The notes under the pieces: generated by a model
What the model saw: the letters and a program-made list of their open reading frames with translations, nothing else
What the model was told of the DNA's origin: nothing
Database searches by the model: none
Assembly (NCBI GenBank): GCA_041591915.1
Contig: JBFHRB010000241.1
Coordinates: 1-5,226 of the forward strand
From: JBFHRB01 sp041591915
GTDB lineage: Bacteria > Actinomycetota > Nitriliruptoria > Nitriliruptorales > Nitriliruptoraceae
Reading direction: 5' to 3'
DNA length: 5,226 nt
Part shown: piece by piece, positions 1-5,226 of the stretch
How positions within the stretch are numbered: the stretch's first letter is position 1
Layout of the letters: each line of letters opens with the position of its first letter
Program-made: the position numbers and the translations under genes

Positions 1-108
1 GCCGACCCCGCAGAGCCCGCGGGGCAGGCCGAGGCCGATGCCGAGGCCCGTCGGCGCGCGGACCGACGGCAGGGCGATCGCCGCCGGCGGCGGCGCGACC
101 GTCGCCAG

Positions 109-1050
109 GTGCAGCTGCCGAGGCCCTGGCCCGTGGAGGCGGCCGTGCTGTCGTACGCGTGGCCGGACGACCCGCAGCCACTGGCACGGGCGGCGGGCGC
201 GACCTGGTCCATCGAACCCGTGCTCGCACCGGGCGGGGGCCACCTGCCCGCCTGGCGCTTCGATCCCCTCGTCTCGGACGATGCCGCGCGGAAGACCTGG
301 GTGATCGGCGTCCATGGCCGCGGCGCGCGGCGGGCCGAGCTCTTCCGCATCGTCCACACCGCGCTCGACTGTGGCAACACGGCCCTCGTCATCAGCTACC
401 GCACCGACGAGTGGGCCGCTGCCCCGGCGCCGCGACTCCAGCTCGGCCAGTCCGAGTGGGAGGACCTCGAGCATGCCGTCGCCCTGGCCCTCGTCCGCGG
501 GGCGGAGCGCATCGTGCTCGCGGGCTGCTCACTCGGTGGGTCGATCGTCGCGACCTTCCTGCGTCGCTCGGACCTCGCCGACCGCGTGGTCGGGGTCATC
601 CTCGACTCGCCCGCGCTGGACTGGGGCCCGATCCTGGAGCACATCGCGAGCGCTGCCCGCCTGCCGCGCTGGCTCGTGCCGCCGATCATGGCCGCTGCGA
701 AGGCCCGGTCGCGCCTCGACTTCGACGCCCTCAACCACGTGAAGGGTGCCGACGAGTTCGGCCACCCGATCCTGCTGTTCCACGGCGATGCCGACCCCAT
801 CGTCCCGGTCTGGCTGTCCGATGCCTTCGCCGCAGCCAGACCCGACCTCGTCACCTACGTACGGGTGGACGGGGCCGGCCACGTCCACAGCTGGAACCAT
901 GCACCTGGCCGGTACCGGCGCGCGTTGCGGGACTTCTTCCAGCAGGTCAACATCAGCCACGTGCCAGCCGCCGCACCGCCGTCGATGGTGCGTCGCGTGG
1001 CGCGGCTGCTGCCGGACCCACCCGGACGAGACAACGAGGCCTGGCGATGA
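109..1050 (+). CDS. Alpha/beta hydrolase (serine hydrolase fold), N-terminus uncertain
   Basis: This is a cytosolic-looking alpha/beta hydrolase of unknown substrate, 313 residues if read from the GTG at 109. The oxyanion-side HGRG is at residues 69-72, the nucleophile elbow GCSLGG has Ser141, the acid is probably Asp229 in HGDADPIVP, and the catalytic His258 sits in GAGH, so the triad is complete and in the right order. The stretch LDSPALDW (165-172) is typical of the actinobacterial hydrolase/prolyl-oligopeptidase-like group. The start is not settled. The same frame is open, without ATG, to base 1, encoding an Arg-rich charged stretch, so the gene may begin before the window. In-frame GTG codons lie at 109, 133 and 145, and only 145 has a good Shine-Dalgarno (GGAGG at 135-139, 5-base gap). 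The 3' end overlaps the downstream cyclase by ATGA, implying translational coupling. Fold is confident; specific reaction unknown. Confidence 0.88.
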   Translation: MQLPRPWPVEAAVLSYAWPDDPQPLARAAGATWSIEPVLAPGGGHLPAWRFDPLVSDDAARKTWVIGVHGRGARRAELFRIVHTALDCGNTALVISYRTDEWAAAPAPRLQLGQSEWEDLEHAVALALVRGAERIVLAGCSLGGSIVATFLRRSDLADRVVGVILDSPALDWGPILEHIASAARLPRWLVPPIMAAAKARSRLDFDALNHVKGADEFGHPILLFHGDADPIVPVWLSDAFAAARPDLVTYVRVDGAGHVHSWNHAPGRYRRALRDFFQQVNISHVPAAAPPSMVRRVARLLPDPPGRDNEAWR

Positions 1051-2108
1051 GTGACGAGCAACCGGAGGACGTGACGACGCCGGAGACCCCGGACGCCTCG
1101 CCGACGCCGGCCATCGACGTGGAGCAGGCCAACGGTGTCCTCCTCACCGCAACACAGATCGCCGCGATCGAGGCGCTCGTTCGTCGCGAGCGTCCCCACT
1201 CCCTCCGTGACGTCGCCCAGAAGGCTGGCGTGCCGGCACAGGTCCTGCGGGAGGCATTCGAAGCCTCGGACCGCATCCACGCGGACGGCTACACCGACGA
1301 CGACATCCGCTACGCCGAACGGGTGGCCCGACTCCTCGACGTGTATCCGCTCGACGTCCTGGTCAGGTCGGCGCGAGTGCGACAGCGGTCGCTGAGCAGC
1401 ATCGTCATCAACGACCTCGTGCTGTCGCGCGACCTGCTCGTGCAGCGACCCGCGGTCGGTCAGGACGCCGACGAGGCAGCCATGGAGCAGCTCGAGTCGC
1501 TGCCCATCCTGACGTCGCTGCTGGCCGACGACTACCTCAACATCCTCAGGCAGCTGCTCGCGACCGACATCGTTCAGGCAGCGGCCCGGACCGGTGAGCG
1601 CGAGATCACGATGGCTGTGGGGTTCGTCGACGTGGTGGGCTACACCGCGTTGTCCTCCCAGATCGATCCGGCCGGGTTGGTGGAGGTGCTCGAGGACTTC
1701 GAACAGCTCGTGCACGAGGTCGTCGGCCGCTACGACGACCTCCTGCTCGCGAAGTTCATCGGCGACGCGGCGATGGTCGTCGGATCAGATGTGGGCAACC
1801 TCGCCGACGCGCTGCTCGACATCGTCGCCGACCGGGGCCGGCTCGGTGAGGCCCCGCGTCGCGCGGGGCTCGCCCGCGGCCCGCTGGTCGTGCGCGACGG
1901 CGACTACTTCGGACAACCCACGAACCTGGCCGCCCGGCTGACCGACCATGCGGAGCCGTGGAGCCTCCTCGCCGCGGAGGGCCTCGATGAACAGCTCAAG
2001 GACGGCTTCGACGTCAAGAAGACGAAGTCGATGAAGCTGCGTGGCATCGGCGACCATCGCCCCCTTCGGATCCGGCGGTCCGAGGGCAAGGACCGACCGT
2101 CCGGCTAG
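1047..2108 (+). CDS. Class III adenylate cyclase with N-terminal helical regulatory domain
   Basis: The 353-residue protein should convert ATP to cAMP in the cytosol; no membrane segment is visible. The catalytic domain spans about 185-343. The residues expected of class III cyclases are all present: metal-binding Asp195 (FVDVVGYT) and Asp240 (KFIGD), adenine-selecting Lys236 and Asp286 (GDYFG), and transition-state Asn293 and Arg297 (NLAARL). Asp286 argues for ATP rather than GTP. A homodimeric enzyme is expected because one chain carries every residue. Residues 1-28 are an acidic, Pro/Thr-rich tail. Residues 33-175 are helical and resemble the adenylate cyclase regulatory domain of actinobacterial enzymes such as mycobacterial Rv1264 and Rv2212, where it tunes activity; that role is inferred here. 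The ATG start overlaps the hydrolase stop (ATGA), with a GAGG about 7 bases upstream. Its stop shares CTAG with the convergent gene. Confidence 0.93.
   Translation: MSDEQPEDVTTPETPDASPTPAIDVEQANGVLLTATQIAAIEALVRRERPHSLRDVAQKAGVPAQVLREAFEASDRIHADGYTDDDIRYAERVARLLDVYPLDVLVRSARVRQRSLSSIVINDLVLSRDLLVQRPAVGQDADEAAMEQLESLPILTSLLADDYLNILRQLLATDIVQAAARTGEREITMAVGFVDVVGYTALSSQIDPAGLVEVLEDFEQLVHEVVGRYDDLLLAKFIGDAAMVVGSDVGNLADALLDIVADRGRLGEAPRRAGLARGPLVVRDGDYFGQPTNLAARLTDHAEPWSLLAAEGLDEQLKDGFDVKKTKSMKLRGIGDHRPLRIRRSEGKDRPSG
2105..2108. other. Shared CTAG stop site of convergent genes
   Basis: The palindrome CTAG supplies TAG to both strands: the cyclase stop at 2106-2108 (plus) and the YgjV-like gene stop at 2107-2105 (minus). 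The two genes therefore overlap by four bases and leave no intergenic space for a terminator. Confidence 0.9.
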
Positions 2109-2707
2109 AGGGCGAGCGTGAGCTGGTCGCCCTCCGGGAGGAAGCCGAGCCGTTCGAGGTAGCGGCGATGTGCCGGCTGGGTCGGTCGCGCCACGAGGCG
2201 TCGGGCGCCCTCGTCCTGCAGCCTCGTCGATCGCCGGTCCAGGTGGGGCCCCAGCTTGAAGTCTCGGTCTCCCGGGATGGCGTAGTCGAGGTCGATCAGC
2301 CACGTGCCGTCGTCGGCCAGCGGGCGTGCCAGCACCACCCCCGCGGGGATCAGGTCCTGCGTCACGAAGAACGCGTGGTGGTCGTCCCGCAACCCGTCGA
2401 ACTCGGGCACGAACCGCCCGATGTCTCGGGCGTGGAACTCGAGGAACCGGTCGAGGTACGCGGAGTCGGTGCGGACCGGAAGCACAGCGAAGCTCGGTTC
2501 CGGACCGAGCAGCTGCCGCAGGTAGTAGACGTTGATCAACGCGATGGAGAAGTTCACCAACGCGACCGGCCAGGCCTCGATCAGCACCCCGTAGGCCGTG
2601 AAGACCAGCGACCCGACCAGGTTGATCCAGCGCAGCCGCAGGATCGACGCCTGCAGCAACGACACCAGCACCAGCAGCGACGCGACGTACCCGATGACCT
2701 CGACCAT
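2105..2707 (-). CDS. YgjV-like membrane protein with C-terminal GNAT-like domain
   Basis: The protein has 200 residues from the ATG at 2707. Residues 3-20, 27-43 and 46-66 form three hydrophobic helices with the pattern of the YgjV-like inner membrane family (IGYVASLLVLVSLLQ, then INLVGSLVFTAYG, then NxxIxxINVYYL). Residues about 72-190 are soluble and look like a GNAT acetyltransferase-like fold: a substitution for the acetyl-CoA loop is visible around RDFKLGPHL (148-156), followed by the typical ending YLERLGF (183-189). The loop lacks the canonical Q/R-x-x-G-x-G/A, so acetyltransferase activity is doubtful. Homologues with this tail are, as I recall, common in Bacteroidota. The frame also runs to an ATG at 2761, but the extra 18 residues are unlike the family and would cover the promoter palindrome; a G-run at 2717-2713 precedes ATG 2707 (or GTG 2710). 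Function unknown. Confidence 0.8.
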   Translation of the reverse strand: MVEVIGYVASLLVLVSLLQASILRLRWINLVGSLVFTAYGVLIEAWPVALVNFSIALINVYYLRQLLGPEPSFAVLPVRTDSAYLDRFLEFHARDIGRFVPEFDGLRDDHHAFFVTQDLIPAGVVLARPLADDGTWLIDLDYAIPGDRDFKLGPHLDRRSTRLQDEGARRLVARPTQPAHRRYLERLGFLPEGDQLTLAL

Positions 2708-2733
2708 CACAGCCCCCAACCGGAGAAGTGACC

Positions 2734-2753
2734 GAGCGTAGGGGGCTACGCTC
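2734..2753. promoter_or_regulatory. Palindrome forming a probable bidirectional promoter core
   Basis: GAGCGTAG (2734-2741) and CTACGCTC (2746-2753) are perfect 8-base inverted arms around GGGG. Each strand thereby carries TACGCT, which fits the actinobacterial -10 pattern TAnnnT: plus strand 2747-2752 and minus strand 2740-2735. On the plus strand the box ends 7 bases before ATG 2760 and no Shine-Dalgarno is present, which fits a leaderless transcript. On the minus strand a start about 7 bases past the box gives a leader of roughly 20 bases before ATG 2707. No convincing -35 element is visible. The alternative reading is an operator for a dimeric repressor, or both at once. Confidence 0.5.
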
Positions 2754-2759
2754 CGGCGC

Positions 2760-3209
2760 ATGGCCAGCGAGTTCCACCACCGCAGCTACAGCCGCGAGGA
2801 AGCCGCGGACCTCATCGAGATGGCTGCCCGCCTCCAACGGCTCACCGACGAGCGCAAGGAGGAGTTGCGGGAGGGCCTGACCTATGCCGACGTCGTGTCC
2901 ATCGCGCGGGAGTTCGGCGTCTCCGAGGACGAGTTGGTCCATGCCATGGACGAGCGCCGACGCGGCATGCCGCCACCGACCGTGGCCGCCGTACGCGAGA
3001 AGGCGCGCGGCACGAAGAGGCGCTTCTCCGATCGCGTGTGGCGCGCCCACCTGATCTGGTACGCATCGACCGTCGTCGGGGTGACCGGCATCGACCTGTT
3101 CGAAGGTGGGGGCATCGACTTCGCGGGCTACCCGGCGTTCGGCTGGGGCATCTTCGTCCTCGCCCACACGCTCCTGCGGGCGCTGGCCAAGCGCGAGCAG
3201 ACCGCCTAG
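2760..3209 (+). CDS. Small 2TM-domain protein with helical N-terminus
   Basis: This 149-residue protein of unknown function has two parts. Residues 9-66 are charged and helical (YSREEAADLIEMAARLQ, then YADVVSIAREFGVSEDELVHAM), similar to a short module found before 2TM or SHOCT-like tails in many bacteria. After a Pro/Arg-rich linker (70-92), residues 93-142 match the 2TM domain pattern: a basic RVWRAHLIWY entry, a first membrane helix (about 97-113), a Gly-rich turn, and an FGWGIFVLAH second helix (about 127-143). Both ends should face the cytoplasm. The ATG has no Shine-Dalgarno but lies 7 bases after a -10-like TACGCT, so a leaderless start is likely. It is divergent from the YgjV-like gene and convergent, by a shared CTAG, with the acyltransferase. 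A structural or regulatory role in the membrane is possible but not shown. Confidence 0.85.
   Translation: MASEFHHRSYSREEAADLIEMAARLQRLTDERKEELREGLTYADVVSIAREFGVSEDELVHAMDERRRGMPPPTVAAVREKARGTKRRFSDRVWRAHLIWYASTVVGVTGIDLFEGGGIDFAGYPAFGWGIFVLAHTLLRALAKREQTA
3206..3209. other. Second shared CTAG stop site of convergent genes
   Basis: CTAG again provides both stops: the 2TM-domain gene at 3207-3209 (plus) and the acyltransferase gene at 3208-3206 (minus). There is no intergenic space and no terminator-like hairpin between the reading frames. Confidence 0.9.
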
Positions 3210-4627
3210 CGGCTCGTCTCCGCACGGTGCCGCGTGGTCGAGGTCAGCGTCAGCGCGAACATCAGCCCACCGACCGCTGCCCCGAGGCGCACGAAGTCCG
3301 TCACCCCGCCGAGCATCGCGAGCGCGATCGCGCCGACGGTGAGGCCCGAGGCGACGACGACCCGGCCCGTGGCCACGGGGCGGTTGGACCGCATGTCGCG
3401 CGCCTCCTGCGGAGGCGGCCCGTCCCGCCTCGCCCGCGCCGCGGCACGGGCGCGCTGCAACTGCCAGACGGCGAACGGCACCGTGACGAGCAGGAGCAGC
3501 GCGACCCACGCCAGCCGACCCGACCAGAAGCCCGGTGACGACGGGACGACACCGTCGATCAGGTCCACGCGGTTGAGCGACGACAACGATGCCGCGACCA
3601 TCGGCTCGAACGACTTGTGCCACAGGTACAGGGGCATGCCGACGGCCCCGAGCACCTGTACCGCGCCCCAGACGACGTCCGAGCGGAGGACGGCACGGGC
3701 CGGCTTGGCCAGCAGCACGATGGCCCCGGCCTGGGCGAGCGCGAGTCCACCCAGCATCACGGTGGGCGGCAGCACGTTGTTCTTCGCGAGGTCGCCCCCG
3801 ACCAGGGAGACGCCGTAGCCGAACACCTCGACGCCGGCGACGAGCGTCGCGAGCCCGACCGTCAGGAAACCGAGCGCCGTCGGGAGGTTGAGCTTCCCGC
3901 GCCCCCAGAGCAGGCCGAGCTGCTGGGGCACGAGCCAGACCAGGAGCGCGTTGGGCGTGCCCCAGATCCCGGCGCCACCACCGATGGTGAACCGGACGAC
4001 GTCGACGAGGACGGCGGCGACCACCATCACCAGCGGCGCACGCCAGCCGTAGCGGCGATCGAGCACCTGCGCCACCGGGAGGAGGAGCTGGGTGGCCACG
4101 AGCATGCCGAGGAACCACAGGTGCACGGTCAGGGACCCGGAGAAGAACCCGAGCACGCGCCACGCACCGTCGAAACCGTTGATGCCGATCGCCGCGCCGG
4201 CGCGGATGCCGCCGGCGATCGCGAGCCAGGTCGTCAGGTAGGCCGCGGCCGGCAGGATGAGCCTGCGCAGGCGAGTGCGGTACCAGTCGGCGAAGGAACC
4301 ACCCTCGTCCCACGTCCTCTGCAGCGAGGGCCCGTTGACGGCGGCGGAGACGAAGACGAAGAGCGGGACGACCTGGAGGATCCATGTCGCCCAGGCGGCG
4401 CCCTCCCAGGTCCGCAGCAGGTGGTCGGTCTGCTGCAGGGTGCCGTCCGGCGCGACCACGAGTGCCGTGGCGAACCAGTGGCCCAGCACGACGATCAGCA
4501 GCGCGAAGGCCCGGATCGCATCGATGTAGCGGTCCCGGCCCCCGGAACGCTTGCGGACGGGTGCGTCGGTGCTCGGTACGGCAGGTGCCGTGGCGTTGGT
4601 CACGGGTGGTCTCCTCGACACCTCCAT
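3206..4627 (-). CDS. Acyltransferase-3 family integral membrane protein (OafA-like)
   Basis: Members of this family move acyl groups (often acetyl) onto carbohydrates or other cell-surface molecules across the membrane. The 473-residue protein has about ten hydrophobic helices between residues 36 and 390. The family signature R-X10-H is present as Arg39 and His50 in the first helix (IDAIRAFALLIVVLGH). Further family-like features are VVPLFVFVSAA (86-96), HLWFLGMLV (169-177) and MPLYLWHKSFEP (331-342). A basic loop (391-416) is followed by two more hydrophobic segments (about 423-440 and 445-461), which may be an extra C-terminal hairpin. The start is ambiguous: ATG 4627 has GGGAGG 9 bases upstream, whereas in-frame GTG 4603 has GAGGAG 7 bases upstream; they differ by eight residues. 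No glycan-pathway genes are adjacent, so the acceptor is unknown. Confidence 0.9.
   Translation of the reverse strand: MEVSRRPPVTNATAPAVPSTDAPVRKRSGGRDRYIDAIRAFALLIVVLGHWFATALVVAPDGTLQQTDHLLRTWEGAAWATWILQVVPLFVFVSAAVNGPSLQRTWDEGGSFADWYRTRLRRLILPAAAYLTTWLAIAGGIRAGAAIGINGFDGAWRVLGFFSGSLTVHLWFLGMLVATQLLLPVAQVLDRRYGWRAPLVMVVAAVLVDVVRFTIGGGAGIWGTPNALLVWLVPQQLGLLWGRGKLNLPTALGFLTVGLATLVAGVEVFGYGVSLVGGDLAKNNVLPPTVMLGGLALAQAGAIVLLAKPARAVLRSDVVWGAVQVLGAVGMPLYLWHKSFEPMVAASLSSLNRVDLIDGVVPSSPGFWSGRLAWVALLLLVTVPFAVWQLQRARAAARARRDGPPPQEARDMRSNRPVATGRVVVASGLTVGAIALAMLGGVTDFVRLGAAVGGLMFALTLTSTTRHRAETSR
4611..4616 (-). promoter_or_regulatory. Shine-Dalgarno candidate for alternative GTG start
   Basis: GAGGAG on the minus strand lies 7 bases before GTG 4603 inside the annotated acyltransferase frame. 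It is at least as good as the GGGAGG (4642-4637) that serves ATG 4627, so which start is used cannot be decided here. Confidence 0.4.
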
Positions 4628-4656
4628 GGTCGACGACCTCCCGCGCGCACGTCATA

Positions 4657-4686
4657 GGGGGTGGCCCCCCGATCTCCCTGGGGGCC
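4657..4686 (-). terminator. GC-rich hairpin after the ADP-ribosylglycohydrolase gene
   Basis: GGCCCCC (4663-4669) pairs with GGGGGCC (4680-4686) to give a 7-bp stem with a 10-base loop, starting directly after the stop codon (TGA, 4689-4687). A competing stem pairs GGGGG (4657-4661) with the same CCCCC (4665-4669) around a TGG loop. No U-tract follows, which is not unusual for high-GC actinobacteria. It could end or attenuate transcription before the acyltransferase gene 59 bases on. Confidence 0.4.
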
Positions 4687-5226
4687 TCACACGGCCGCAG
4701 CGAGGCGATCGGCCAGCGCGCGGGCGTACGTGATGCCCCTCGCCCCATCCTCGCAGCGTGCGAGCCACTCGTCCGGGATGTTCGTCGCGCCGCGCGCCGC
4801 CGCGACGACGGCGGTCGCCATGGCCGCGATCGTGTCGGCGTCTCCGCCCAGGCCCAGCGCCAACGCCACGGCCTCGCGCACCTCGGTCGCGACGGCCGCG
4901 ACCCACAGCGCCGCCGGCACCGATCCCTGCGCGGTGACGTTCGTCCCGAGCGTGCCGCCGACGTCGCGCAGGGCCAGCGATGGGTCGTTGGGCCAGCGCT
5001 CGGCCAGGTCAGCCGCGGCTGCCAGCCCTGCGGAGAGGCCCTCGGCATCTCCCTGCGTCGCGAGCCGATGCAGATCGGCTGCGGTGAAGTCGCCGGCCAC
5101 CACCGCGTGGCCGACGCCGAGCGCCACCGCGACCGCCCCCTGCCACCCGAGCGGATGGGCGTGGCTCACCTCGGCCTGGCGCCGGGCGACCGCGGTGATG
5201 CGCGCAGGATCGCCGGCGTGGAGCGC
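4687..5226 (-). CDS. ADP-ribosylglycohydrolase (DraG/ARH-type), C-terminal part
   Basis: The last 179 residues are visible; the reading frame stays open to the right edge and the start lies beyond it. GTG at 5169 is an internal valine, because homology continues through ITAVARRQAEVSHAHPLGWQ across it. Family features in the visible part are VSHAHPLG (20-27), a mid-domain QGSVPAALW (100-108), and the metal-binding GGDADT motif (127-132) followed by a helix and IPDEWLAR (150-157). In the family the two aspartates of GGDADT bind Mg2+ or Mn2+ at the binuclear centre that removes ADP-ribose from proteins or small molecules; the N-terminal metal ligands are outside the window. No DraT-type transferase is visible. 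The substrate is unknown, and some relatives act on other ADP-ribose compounds. It is upstream of and co-directional with the acyltransferase, separated by a hairpin. Confidence 0.88.
   Translation of the reverse strand, partial: ALHAGDPARITAVARRQAEVSHAHPLGWQGAVAVALGVGHAVVAGDFTAADLHRLATQGDAEGLSAGLAAAADLAERWPNDPSLALRDVGGTLGTNVTAQGSVPAALWVAAVATEVREAVALALGLGGDADTIAAMATAVVAAARGATNIPDEWLARCEDGARGITYARALADRLAAAV

Noticed and set aside
855..1715. A 286-codon minus-strand open frame opposite the hydrolase end and the cyclase
   Set aside because: Its translation shows no domain and it lies antisense to well-supported cyclase motifs; it is a shadow of the opposite codon pattern.
2708..2761. N-terminal extension of the YgjV-like protein from ATG 2761
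   Set aside because: The added 18 residues are unlike the family, the start would overlap the opposing ATG, and the extension would cover the palindromic promoter core.
3617..4657. A 346-codon plus-strand open frame opposite the acyltransferase
   Set aside because: The product is a hydrophilic, low-complexity E/R/G/H-rich chain, the typical antisense image of a membrane protein gene, with no motif.
1785..5048. A 1087-codon open frame on the minus strand crossing four genes
   Set aside because: It is Arg/Pro/Ala-rich with no recognisable domain along most of its length and overlaps genes with clear family motifs on both strands. Long empty frames are expected in DNA this rich in G and C.
4687..5169. 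Treating the ribosylglycohydrolase as a complete 160-residue protein from GTG 5169
   Set aside because: Family-like sequence continues upstream in frame to the window edge, and the N-terminal metal-binding region is missing from such a short product.
1..5226. Search for a defence system, mobile element, CRISPR array, tRNA or riboswitch
   Set aside because: No direct repeats, terminal inverted repeats, transposase or integrase motifs, tRNA-like folds or long structured leaders could be seen; the longest non-coding gap is about 60 bases.

Overview
The window is very GC-rich coding DNA (roughly 70% GC by eye, with strong G/C preference at third codon positions) and gene-dense. The protein families point to an actinobacterium (Actinomycetota): a class III adenylate cyclase with an actinobacterial-type helical regulatory N-terminus, an actinobacterial alpha/beta hydrolase, and a likely leaderless mRNA with a TAnnnT -10 box. 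I cannot place it more finely from sequence alone.

Layout, left to right. (1) A plus-strand pair: an alpha/beta hydrolase (to 1050), whose frame is open to the left edge of the window, and a class III adenylate cyclase (1047-2108), joined by a 4-base ATGA overlap. (2) A minus-strand membrane protein of the YgjV-like family with a C-terminal GNAT-like domain (2707-2105). (3) A divergent plus-strand small protein with a helical N-terminus and a C-terminal 2TM domain (2760-3209). (4) A minus-strand acyltransferase-3 family membrane protein (4627-3206). (5) The C-terminal part of an ADP-ribosylglycohydrolase (DraG-type) on the minus strand, running off the right edge (5226-4687). The only non-coding gaps are about 52 bases between the divergent genes and 59 bases between the ribosylglycohydrolase and the acyltransferase. 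No RNA genes, mobile elements, CRISPR arrays or large repeats are visible.

The genes do not form one recognisable pathway. The hydrolase and cyclase are almost certainly co-translated, but the hydrolase substrate is unknown, so no functional link to cAMP can be claimed. The most interesting structure is regulatory and architectural. Both convergent gene pairs end on the same shared CTAG tetranucleotide with no room for a terminator between them. The single divergent gap is built around an 8-bp perfect palindrome that places an identical TACGCT (-10-like) box on each strand, one of them at leaderless distance from an ATG. I see no evidence for a new defence, mobile or biosynthetic system; this looks like ordinary chromosomal sequence with a few points worth checking.
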